In this document: positions 24,501-30,978 of the stretch, in pieces
How positions within the stretch are numbered: the first letter of the stretch is position 1
Layout of the letters: each line of letters opens with the position of its first letter
Assembly (NCBI GenBank): GCA_025361485.1
Contig: JANYLA010000040.1
Coordinates: 1 to 50,317, forward strand
Origin: Bacteroidales bacterium
GTDB lineage: Bacteria; Bacteroidota; Bacteroidia; Bacteroidales; Tenuifilaceae
Direction of reading: 5' to 3'
Length of the DNA stretch: 50,317 nt
The notes under the pieces: generated by a model
The model's database searches: none
The model's input: only the letters and a program-made list of their open reading frames with translations
What the model was told of the DNA's origin: nothing
Made by a program: the position numbers and the translations under genes

Positions 24501-24610
24501 ATCCAATTCCAGTTCCAGTTTTCGTGTATGTTGCAATCATCGTACTTTTGGTTGTATCATTTATAGCCATGTTTAAGTATAAGAAGTTTGAAAATCAAAC
24601 TATAAAATAA
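21509..24610 (+). CDS. ccsBA: CcsBA-type cytochrome c haem lyase (ResB-CcsA fusion)
   Basis: About 1033 residues from the ATG at 21509. An ATG at 21458, overlapping the regulator by 8 bases, would add 17 residues. The N-terminal half is ResB-like: three membrane helices, the conserved FHLSFILIIVGAGITRYF with its His, a large periplasmic domain, and a further helix near 440. A second periplasmic region (GGQRLVIDN onward) leads into the CcsA part with the haem-binding WWD motif ESWGRYWGWDPKETW near residue 930 and flanking His-containing helices. The protein exports haem and attaches it to CXXCH sites (system II). It serves the many c-type cytochromes next door. Confidence 0.94.
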   Translation: MKKFSMFLFSSWFMGVLFLVFALSMAVATFVENDFGAAVALKWVYGSKWFELILFLLVVNLIGQIVINRFYSRKKLTILLFHLSFILIIVGAGITRYFGFDGSIHIREGESQNITTTAEKYIHFTITNSTGNQVFKSEKQLVITPVSIDRYSQEAVIDNIPYNLKLVGFIPNAIETLVDVPNGKPIIALMQTSEAMGMMGRQISFLKEGEIININGSLVGFSNNDSLAANISFEKDNFYIQSKSDIKVVQMMAKSEITYEKGKRISLKPMMVYNINGAGFVIQRLSPSGEVKPINNQLKQSGPTQQVLEFELKSGDKTTRLNVWPNKELGGSKTSFIVGNYSIKVAYGPKEIKLPFEITLNKFVLDRYPGSNSPSSYKSEVTLIDPEQKIEMPYSIYMNHILKHRGYRFYQSSFDNDEKGTILSVNHDRFGMMVTYAGYILLFIFIILSIFNKSSMFKTITINAWKSPVKKVGIIFIALFMSSTLSYGGGQRLVIDNTVADNFGKVLVQDQKGRTKPLFTLSNDIIRKVTKKNQFEDFSSMQVFLGFYTDFDGWKSVPLIKVSNSELAEKIGIKGDYAAFTDIVDITNNTYKLASFVEESYAKAEGKRNKFEKEVIKLDERINVLYMIYTGDFLKIFPLKDKSSKWGSPTEAVKFAENKDDSLYLRNIMGLIVESSQKASISKNYKEANEFVRSIIDYQKKFAGYSLPSDSKVDVEVFYYKAKIYERLFPFYASIGLILILTLIYGIVSGKGVVNRALKYLSTLLLIGFIIHTLGLLLRWYISGHAPMSNGYESMLFISWATLLAGFIFSKKSPFTLAATAILASLTLLVAHLSFMDPEITNLVPVLKSYWLTLHVSIITGSYGFLGLGAILGLLTMILYSLTNPGNKERISKTIDELTIINFKTLTLGLYFLTIGTFLGAIWANESWGRYWGWDPKETWSLITVIIYSIVIHSRMIKPLRSIFTFNLLSLFAFSSVLMTYFGVNYYLSGLHSYASGDPIPVPVFVYVAIIVLLVVSFIAMFKYKKFENQTIK

Positions 24611-24631
24611 CAAAAATTAACATTCTTCGTG

Positions 24632-24664
24632 AATAGGGTGAGATAATTAATCTCACCCTATTTT
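24632..24664 (+). terminator. Terminator after ccsBA
   Basis: AATAGGGTGAGAT pairs perfectly with ATCTCACCCTATT around AATTA, followed by TT and an AT-rich tail. Confidence 0.88.
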
Positions 24665-24745
24665 ATTTATATTCAACACTATAAATATTATTATTAAACA
24701 TATTGTTATATATTTAACATTGTTTTTTATTTAACAGTTGTTTAA

Positions 24746-24753
24746 TATCTTTG
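24746..24753 (+). promoter_or_regulatory. -7 box of the DRTGG/HATPase module
   Basis: TATCTTTG matches TAnnTTTG. The start would be near 24759 with a leader of about 19 bases. A TTG at 24720-24722 lies 23 bases upstream, slightly far for a -33 element. Confidence 0.55.
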
Positions 24754-24777
24754 CACTGAAATAAATTAATACTGACA

Positions 24778-25161
24778 ATGGATAATAATTCAACATCTAT
24801 AAAGCATAGTGGAAATATGAAGTTGAAAGATGTTGCAGAGATGCTAAATGGTAGGGTTGTTAGCGGTATTGAACACATAGATAAAGAAGTAGAATTCGCC
24901 TTTTCATCGGATTTGATGAGCGATGTGCTTACAGTACAAAAAGATAACGTGATTCTATTAACCGGATTGGCTAATGTACAGGCGCTACGTACCGCCGAAA
25001 TGTCCGATATTAGCTGTATCGTTTTTGTTAGAAACAAGAAAGTAAGCGTTGATATGCTTAAACTCGGAAAAGAGAGCGGCATTGTTCTAATTGAATGCCC
25101 GAGTTCAATGTTTAGAGCCTCAGGAGTGCTTTTCAGTAACGGCCTAAAACCAGTTTATTAA
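24778..25161 (+). CDS. DRTGG-domain protein 1
   Basis: 127 residues; a stand-alone DRTGG domain from about residue 14 (MKLKDVAEMLNGRVVSGIEH). It has the family pattern of a buried strand, FSSDLMSDVL, and a later IVLIECPSSMFRASGVLF. DRTGG domains occur in HPr kinase N-termini and in phosphotransacetylase, where they bind regulatory ligands; the ligand here is unknown. It opens a six-gene run (DRTGG, HATPase, hydrogenase-like, DRTGG, PHP, HATPase) whose small gaps and overlaps indicate one transcript. That run often accompanies trimeric [FeFe]-hydrogenases in Clostridia and Bacteroidota. Confidence 0.88.
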   Translation: MDNNSTSIKHSGNMKLKDVAEMLNGRVVSGIEHIDKEVEFAFSSDLMSDVLTVQKDNVILLTGLANVQALRTAEMSDISCIVFVRNKKVSVDMLKLGKESGIVLIECPSSMFRASGVLFSNGLKPVY

Positions 25162-25176
25162 CCTACCTCCTCCCCT

Positions 25177-25599
25177 ATGACTATGCATTTTGAATACAAG
25201 ATTGAAGGAGGTGATTTTACCCGTGCAGGCTATGCCTCAAGTCAGGTAAAAAGATCTCTCAAGCAATTAAATGTCGACCCAAAGGTTATAAAAAGGGTAG
25301 TAGTTGCATTATATGAAGCCGAAGTTAATGTAGTTGCTCACGCTTATAGCGGAATTATTGAAGTCTATATCGACACCGAAAAGATTAAGATGATTCTCAC
25401 CGACAAGGGTCCTGGGATTTCTAATATCGAGTTAGCAATGGAAATGGGATTCTCTACAGCAACACCAGAAGTACGCGAAATGGGATTTGGCGCAGGAATG
25501 GGGCTTCCTAATATCAAAAAAAATTCTGATGAATTTAAGATTGAAAGTGAAGTTGGTATTGGGACAAAACTTGAAATTGTGGTTTTTATAAAACAATAG
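25177..25599 (+). CDS. Anti-sigma-factor-like HATPase (RsbT/SpoIIAB type)
   Basis: 140 residues; a single GHKL ATP-binding domain. The N box is ALYEAEVNVVAHAY, the G1 box DKGPGI, and the G2 box GAGMGLPNIKK. Small single-domain proteins of this kind act as serine kinases or anti-sigma switches. A second ATG two codons in (25183) is an equally good start. No sigma factor or STAS antagonist is encoded nearby, so its target is open; the DRTGG and hydrogenase-like partners in the same transcript are the best candidates. Confidence 0.9.
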   Translation: MTMHFEYKIEGGDFTRAGYASSQVKRSLKQLNVDPKVIKRVVVALYEAEVNVVAHAYSGIIEVYIDTEKIKMILTDKGPGISNIELAMEMGFSTATPEVREMGFGAGMGLPNIKKNSDEFKIESEVGIGTKLEIVVFIKQ

Positions 25600-25609
25600 C
25601 AACCAATTA

Positions 25610-26995
25610 ATGGAAAACAAGGCTTTTCATCATGCTCTTAAGATTCGCCAAGATGTTTGTATTGGCTGCTCTCATTGCATGAGAGTTTGTCCTACTGAAG
25701 CGTTAAGAGTTAGAAATGGCAAAGCCGAACTTTATGAGAATCGTTGTATTGACTGCGGTGAGTGCTTTAAAGTTTGTCCAACAAGTGCAATTATCATTGA
25801 GCAGGACGATTTTAACAAAATATTCAATTACGATTACCGCGTTGCTCTTGTTCCCTCAATATTTACAGGTCAGTTCTCCGATGAAATTACAGCTACAGCA
25901 GTAACGTCAATTCTTCTAAAATTAGGTTTTAACGAGGTGATTGAGGTTGAAACATCAGTAGAACTGTTAAAAGAGGAGATAAACAATTACATAGCTAATA
26001 ATAAACATACAAAGCCTGTAATATCATCCTTTTGCCCTGCCATTGTTAGGCTAATTCAGGTGAAATTTCCATCGCTAGTGGAAAACCTAATGCTGATCAA
26101 GCCACCATTAGATATCACATCAGCATACATCAAAAAGAAGTTACAGGACAAAGGGGTTAGCGATGACCAAATTGGAATTTTTTATATCACTCCATGCGCA
26201 GCAAAAATTGCCGCGGTAAAAAGCCCTGTAGGTGAAGATAAATCAGAGGTTACAGGTGTACTTAACATGAACCTTATCTACAATAAAGTGCTAAAGTCGC
26301 TTGTTGGTTTAAATGATTCTGAAAAAGAAATATCGAGCAATAGGGAATGCCTAACAGGCAACAGCCTTATATGGAGCCTAACTAATGGTGAAGCAAGTCA
26401 AATTAATGGTAGAAGTCTCGCCATTGATGGGATATATAATGTAATCGAATTTCTTGAAAAGATAGAAAACGAAGAGATTTCGGATATTGATTTCCTTGAA
26501 CTCCGAGCCTGCGACGAGAGCTGTGCAGGAGGTGTTTTAACCTCAGGGAACCGATTTCTTACGGTTGAAAGGCTGCATAAAAGGGTTGATGACTCAATTA
26601 AGTTAGATGATAAATGTCCCAACAGCAAAATACTTGATTATAAAGAGAGTTTGAGGTCGAGCATGGCTATCAGCGAAATAAACCCTCGCTCAATGATGAA
26701 GTTGGATGAAGACATGGCGAAAGCCATGAAGAAGATGGAGCGTTCAAATCGGTTGATGTGCTTTTTACCTGGGATTGATTGTGGTAGCTGCGGTGCACCA
26801 TCATGTCAAGCATTAGCCGAAGATATTGTACAAGGAAAGGCAGCCATTTCACATTGCATTTTTCTGCAAAAAACGATGGAGCAGACCCGAAAACTTAATC
26901 CGAATCATTCATTTCGAATTATGGAGAAAATTTGGGGGAAAGATAGATTTGAAAAGAATTGCAATAAGATCGATAAATCGAAACGATTTCATTAG
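25610..26995 (+). CDS. Ferredoxin / degenerate [FeFe]-hydrogenase-like Fe-S protein
   Basis: 461 residues. The N-terminus has two [4Fe-4S] ferredoxin motifs (CIGCSHCMRVC, CIDCGECFKVC). The middle (about 70-350) is a hydrogenase large-subunit-like domain with altered motifs: SSFCPAI (Cys142) for TSCCPxW, ITPCAAK for MPCxxK, and ACDESCAGG for MACxxGCxxGGGQP. The four [4Fe-4S]H ligands appear kept. The catalytic proton-transfer Cys (now Phe141) and the GGGQP loop that holds the diiron site are gone. The C-terminus has a further Fe-S domain (CGSCGAPSCQALAEDI with a later Cys). I infer a redox sensor or relay, not a hydrogenase. It lies 10 bases after the HATPase gene. Confidence 0.9.
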   Translation: MENKAFHHALKIRQDVCIGCSHCMRVCPTEALRVRNGKAELYENRCIDCGECFKVCPTSAIIIEQDDFNKIFNYDYRVALVPSIFTGQFSDEITATAVTSILLKLGFNEVIEVETSVELLKEEINNYIANNKHTKPVISSFCPAIVRLIQVKFPSLVENLMLIKPPLDITSAYIKKKLQDKGVSDDQIGIFYITPCAAKIAAVKSPVGEDKSEVTGVLNMNLIYNKVLKSLVGLNDSEKEISSNRECLTGNSLIWSLTNGEASQINGRSLAIDGIYNVIEFLEKIENEEISDIDFLELRACDESCAGGVLTSGNRFLTVERLHKRVDDSIKLDDKCPNSKILDYKESLRSSMAISEINPRSMMKLDEDMAKAMKKMERSNRLMCFLPGIDCGSCGAPSCQALAEDIVQGKAAISHCIFLQKTMEQTRKLNPNHSFRIMEKIWGKDRFEKNCNKIDKSKRFH

Positions 26996-27020
26996 AACTA
27001 AAGAAATCGTCTAAAATACT

Positions 27021-27362
27021 ATGCCTATGAAAGTTTCTGAAATAGTGAAGACGTTAAACCTCGAGGTTTACTCAGGTTGCAAAGGATTAGATAAAGAAAT
27101 TGAGGGTGGTTACACATCCGATTTGCTTAGCGATGTTATGGGTCATGCCGATTCTGGCAATGTATGGATAACCTTACAAACTCATAAGAACGTAATTGCC
27201 ATTGCCTCATTGAAAGAGATTGCAGCCGTTGTTTTGGTTAAAGGTTATAAACCTGAAGCCGATACGATGGCTCAAAGCAACGAGGAGGGTATTCCAATTT
27301 TAGGAACCGATATGGAGGCTTTTGAGATAACCGGATTACTATTCAACATGATTAAAGGGTAA
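27021..27362 (+). CDS. DRTGG-domain protein 2
   Basis: 113 residues; a second stand-alone DRTGG domain with the same plan as the first (MKVSEIVKTLNLEVYSGCKG, YTSDLLSDVMGHA, ITGLLFNMI). It starts ATG CCT ATG, so the start may be two codons later. Its stop overlaps the PHP gene start in TAATG. Two diverged copies in one transcript suggest either a heterodimer or separate ligands. Confidence 0.88.
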   Translation: MPMKVSEIVKTLNLEVYSGCKGLDKEIEGGYTSDLLSDVMGHADSGNVWITLQTHKNVIAIASLKEIAAVVLVKGYKPEADTMAQSNEEGIPILGTDMEAFEITGLLFNMIKG

Positions 27363-28102
27363 TGAATACCTATCGAGCCGATTTGCATATTCATAGCGTT
27401 CTATCTCCCTGCGGAGATTTGAGCATGAGCCCTGTCAACATTGTTGATAGAGCATCAGCAATCGGTTTGAGTATCATTGCCATTACAGACCACAATAGCA
27501 CTTTACATGGTCGTGTAACAAGGAAACTTGCTGAAACAAAAGGAATTATGGTCGTTTTTGGGGCCGAAGTTACGACAAAAGAAGAGGTTCATTGTCTTTG
27601 CCTATTTGAGGCAGATGAACAAAGGATACTGTTTCAAGAGTTTATTGAGCAAAATATGCCCGATATCAAGAATAATCCTGCATTTTTTGGGCATCAGGTG
27701 GTTGTGAATGAAAAAGAGGAGATTATAAAAGAGATAAAGCCGCTATTAATTTCGGGATTAAAAGTAGGAATTAATGAAATTGAGCAAAAGGTTCATTCGC
27801 TTGGTGGGTTATTCATTCCTGCACATATCGACCGTCAAAAATATAGCGTTGTAAGCCAACTTGGATTTATTCCAAAAGATCTAAAGTTTGATGCGCTAGA
27901 AATATCAAAGAATATATCGCTCGAAAAAGCGCTCAACGATTTCTCGTATGTCAAGAATGCTCGATTTATTCGAACATCCGATTCTCATTCTTTAAATCAT
28001 ATTGGTTCATCTTTCACTTCAATGAAGATGGAAGAGTTAAGTTGGATTGAGTTTAAAAATGCAATACTTGGAATTGATGGAAGGGATATAATGATATCAT
28101 GA
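27362..28102 (+). CDS. PHP-domain metal-dependent phosphoesterase
   Basis: 246 residues. Metal-binding motifs of the polymerase-histidinol-phosphatase fold are visible: ADLHIHSVLSPCG near residue 6, ITDHNS near residue 40, a Glu in FGAEVTT, HCLCLFEAD, HIDR near 156, and SDSHSLNHIG near 203. PHP enzymes hydrolyse phosphoesters with two or three metals; nucleotides and 5'-phosphorylated nucleic acids are known substrates in relatives. A phosphatase beside two kinase-like HATPases would close a phosphorylation cycle. It overlaps the preceding gene by 1 base and the next by 4. Confidence 0.92.
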   Translation: MNTYRADLHIHSVLSPCGDLSMSPVNIVDRASAIGLSIIAITDHNSTLHGRVTRKLAETKGIMVVFGAEVTTKEEVHCLCLFEADEQRILFQEFIEQNMPDIKNNPAFFGHQVVVNEKEEIIKEIKPLLISGLKVGINEIEQKVHSLGGLFIPAHIDRQKYSVVSQLGFIPKDLKFDALEISKNISLEKALNDFSYVKNARFIRTSDSHSLNHIGSSFTSMKMEELSWIEFKNAILGIDGRDIMIS

Positions 28103-28662
28103 GAGATTTATCACTTCACATATTAGATATTATACAAAATTCGGTTGCAGCAAACGCTTCGTTGATTGAGATTTCAATACATGAGGATGTGGAGAAAGAT
28201 TTATTAAAAATCACCATAAAAGACAATGGGAAAGGGATGAGTAAAGAGTTTGTCAAAATAGCGACCGATCCTTACACCACTAGTCGCACTACCAGAAAGG
28301 TTGGGCTAGGTATTCCTTTGCTTAAACAGAATGCTGAAAGAACTGGAGGTAGCTTATCTATCACTTCTGAACTCGGAAAAGGTACTATACTTGAAGCAAC
28401 TTTTATTCCTTCAAATATCGACTGTTTATCCTTGGGTGATATTGCTGGAGTAATTGCGCTAACAGTTTCAGGAAACCCGTTGATAAATTTTATATACAAT
28501 CACAATATAAATGGTAACTTATACACTTTCAACACCAAGGAGGTTAAGGAGATACTTGAAGGTATATCAATCGCTGAACCCTCTGTTTGTAGGTATTTGA
28601 AGGAGATGATTCAGTCTAATTTAGAAGAAATACAAATAGGCACATTCGGTTATAAAACATAG
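28099..28662 (+). CDS. HATPase-domain sensor-kinase-like protein
   Basis: 187 residues. A histidine-kinase-type ATPase domain covers about 1-110: LHILDIIQNSVAANAS (N box), DNGKGM (G1), GLGIPLLKQNAERTGG (G2) and LGKGT. A C-terminal segment of about 75 residues (SLGDIAGVIALTVSGNPLI onward) has no domain I recognise. There is no phosphoacceptor His domain, so it cannot be a classical two-component kinase alone. It ends the six-gene module; the hydrogenase operon follows after a 91-base gap with its own -7 box. Confidence 0.9.
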   Translation: MRDLSLHILDIIQNSVAANASLIEISIHEDVEKDLLKITIKDNGKGMSKEFVKIATDPYTTSRTTRKVGLGIPLLKQNAERTGGSLSITSELGKGTILEATFIPSNIDCLSLGDIAGVIALTVSGNPLINFIYNHNINGNLYTFNTKEVKEILEGISIAEPSVCRYLKEMIQSNLEEIQIGTFGYKT

Positions 28663-28694
28663 CTAAAATGATGTGTTTTCATTAACAATTGAAA

Positions 28695-28702
28695 TAATTT
28701 TG
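28695..28702 (+). promoter_or_regulatory. -7 box for the second hydrogenase operon
   Basis: TAATTTTG matches TAnnTTTG in the gap after the HATPase gene. The start would be near 28707, with a 46-base leader. No good -33 element is seen, so read-through from the upstream module remains possible. Confidence 0.4.
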
Positions 28703-28753
28703 CAGTCCCAAATAACAAACTGTTCTTAATATTAAAACTATAGTATAAAAAGT

Positions 28754-29149
28754 ATGGCAAAAATTAAGTCGTTGGATGATTTAAGGGTGATGAAAGAAAG
28801 CTTTCAATCCAAAATCAATCTAAGAGAAAAAGGGGAAAACCCCGGTAGCCATGTTCAAATTAAAGTAGCGATGGCAACTTGCGGAATTGCATCGGGTGCA
28901 AAAACCGTGATGGAATTCATGATGGAAGAACTTGAGAAACGTGGAATCGAATCAGTTGTTACTCAAACTGGTTGTATGGGCTACTGCTATGCAGAGCCTA
29001 CAATTGAAGTAAAACTTCCTGGTCAAGAGCCAGTTGTATTTGGATATGTTGATACTAAAAAGGCTGATGAAATCATCGAGAAGTACATTAAGAATGGCGA
29101 GCTCGTTGAGGGTATCATCCCGATGAACTATGAGACTATCGATAATTAA
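28754..29149 (+). CDS. Thioredoxin-like [2Fe-2S] ferredoxin subunit
   Basis: 131 residues. It has the thioredoxin-like [2Fe-2S] fold seen at the N-terminus of long NuoF/HydB proteins: ATCGIASGAKTVMEF near residue 40 and TGCMGYCYAEP near 77. The first motif has one Cys rather than a Cys-X4-Cys pair, as in many stand-alone partners of hydrogenases. Three Cys plus another ligand, or a nonbinding role, are both possible. It heads the second hydrogenase operon, 24 bases before hydB, and is absent from the first operon. Confidence 0.88.
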   Translation: MAKIKSLDDLRVMKESFQSKINLREKGENPGSHVQIKVAMATCGIASGAKTVMEFMMEELEKRGIESVVTQTGCMGYCYAEPTIEVKLPGQEPVVFGYVDTKKADEIIEKYIKNGELVEGIIPMNYETIDN

Positions 29150-29173
29150 TAATCGAAAAAGGAGGATACCGTA

Positions 29174-30967
29174 ATGGCAAAGTATAAAATGCATTTACTC
29201 GTATGCGGAGGAACAGGTTGTAGAGCCTCAGCAAGCGATTCAATCATCGAAAAATTCAAAACAGAGATAGCAGCAAAAGGCCTTGAAAATGATGTTCAGG
29301 TTATTCTAACTGGTTGCTTTGGATTTTGCGAAAAAGGACCAATAGTAAAAGTCCTTCCCGACAATACATTCTACACCCAGGTAAAACCTGAGGATGTAGC
29401 AGAAATTGTTGCAGAGCATGTAATAAAAGGAAGAAAAGTTAATCGACTTTTATATATCGACCCAACCAATCAGGAGAAAATCAGCGATGCAAAGCACATG
29501 GGATTCTATCGTAAACAGATAAGAATCGCATTGCGTAACTGCGGTGTAATTAACCCAGAAAACGTTGATGAGTATATTGCCCGTGATGGATATCATGCAA
29601 TTGGTAAAGTTCTGAAAGAATATACCCCTGCTCAAACCATTGATATTATCAAGAAATCAGGATTACGTGGTCGTGGGGGCGGAGGATTTCCTACTGGTTT
29701 AAAATGGGAGATTGCCAGCAAAAATGCTGCTGATCAGAAATACGTAGTTTGTAATGCCGATGAGGGTGACCCAGGAGCATTCATGGATCGTTCAGTTCTT
29801 GAAGGCGACCCACACTCAGTGTTGGAAGCAATGGCAATTTGCGGATACTGTATTGGTGCAACTCAAGGTGTTATTTATATCAGAGCAGAGTATCCACTTG
29901 CTATCACCCGCTTAAAAATTGCTATCAAGCAAGCTCGTGAGTACGGTTTACTTGGTAAAGATATCATGGGTTCGGGTTTTGATTTTGATATTACTCTAAG
30001 ATACGGTGCTGGTGCATTTGTTTGCGGTGAGGAAACATCGCTAATCCACTCAATGGAGGGTTTACGTGGTGAGCCTACCAACAAACCACCATTCCCTGCC
30101 GAAAGCGGTTACCTTGGAAAACCAACCAACGTAAACAACGTTGAGACATTCGCAAGTGTTCCTGTTATCATTCTAAAGGGAGCAGATTGGTTCTCATCGA
30201 TTGGTACTGAAAAATCAAAAGGAACTAAAGTTTTTGCCCTTGCAGGAAAAATCAATAACGTAGGTCTGATTGAGGTTCCAATGGGAACTACCCTACGCGA
30301 AGTTATCTTCGAGATCGGTGGTGGTATTAAGAATGGCAAGAAATTTAAAGCGGCTCAAACCGGTGGTCCATCGGGAGGTTGCTTAACCGAGAAACATCTT
30401 GATACACCAATTGACTTTGATAACCTGATTGCTGCTGGCTCAATGATGGGTTCGGGCGGCATGATTGTTATGGACGAGGATGATTGTATGGTTTCGATTG
30501 CAAAATTCTTCCTCGAATTTACAGTTGAAGAGAGCTGCGGAAAATGTGCTCCATGCCGTATTGGAAATAAACGCCTTTATGAAATTCTTGAGCGTATCAC
30601 CAATGGCGAAGGCACAATGGAAGAGCTTGAACGCCTTCGCAACCTAAGCTTAGTTATCAAGGATACTTCGCTTTGCGGTTTAGGACAAACATCTCCTAAC
30701 CCTGTTCTTTCAACAATGGATAACTTCTACAATGAGTATTTAGCTCACGTGAACGATAAAAAATGCCCTGCGGGTCAATGTAAATCGTTGATGAAATATG
30801 TAGTTGAACCTGAAGCATGCGTTGGTTGTACCGCTTGTGCTCGTAATTGCCCTGTTAATGCTATCAGCGGTGAGCGTAAGAAGCCACATCTTATTGATAC
30901 AGCAATTTGTATCAAGTGCGGTGCGTGTATCGAGAAGTGTAAATTTAATGCTATCAGCATCAAATAA
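29174..30967 (+). CDS. hydB: Full-length NuoF-like hydrogenase subunit HydB (operon 2)
   Basis: 597 residues. Domains in order: an N-terminal thioredoxin-like [2Fe-2S] unit (Cys11, Cys16 and GCFGFC), the FMN/NADH core (GRGGGGFPTGLKWE, NADEGDPGAFMDRS, GAFVCGEETSL), a [4Fe-4S] site (ESCGKCAPCRIGNKRL with CGLGQ), and a C-terminal two-[4Fe-4S] ferredoxin (CVGCTACARNC, CIKCGACIEKC). This is the layout of electron-bifurcating HydB, which couples NADH and reduced ferredoxin to H2. The strong Shine-Dalgarno sequence AAAGGAGG precedes the start. Compare the truncated HydB at 8085. Confidence 0.95.
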   Translation: MAKYKMHLLVCGGTGCRASASDSIIEKFKTEIAAKGLENDVQVILTGCFGFCEKGPIVKVLPDNTFYTQVKPEDVAEIVAEHVIKGRKVNRLLYIDPTNQEKISDAKHMGFYRKQIRIALRNCGVINPENVDEYIARDGYHAIGKVLKEYTPAQTIDIIKKSGLRGRGGGGFPTGLKWEIASKNAADQKYVVCNADEGDPGAFMDRSVLEGDPHSVLEAMAICGYCIGATQGVIYIRAEYPLAITRLKIAIKQAREYGLLGKDIMGSGFDFDITLRYGAGAFVCGEETSLIHSMEGLRGEPTNKPPFPAESGYLGKPTNVNNVETFASVPVIILKGADWFSSIGTEKSKGTKVFALAGKINNVGLIEVPMGTTLREVIFEIGGGIKNGKKFKAAQTGGPSGGCLTEKHLDTPIDFDNLIAAGSMMGSGGMIVMDEDDCMVSIAKFFLEFTVEESCGKCAPCRIGNKRLYEILERITNGEGTMEELERLRNLSLVIKDTSLCGLGQTSPNPVLSTMDNFYNEYLAHVNDKKCPAGQCKSLMKYVVEPEACVGCTACARNCPVNAISGERKKPHLIDTAICIKCGACIEKCKFNAISIK

Positions 30968-30978
30968 TTAGGGTGAAA

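Noticed and set aside
28667-28683. AATGA-N7-TCATT upstream of the second hydrogenase operon
   Set aside because: The spacing is one base off the Crp/Fnr pattern, and its position (about -32 from the predicted start) is unlike an activator site.
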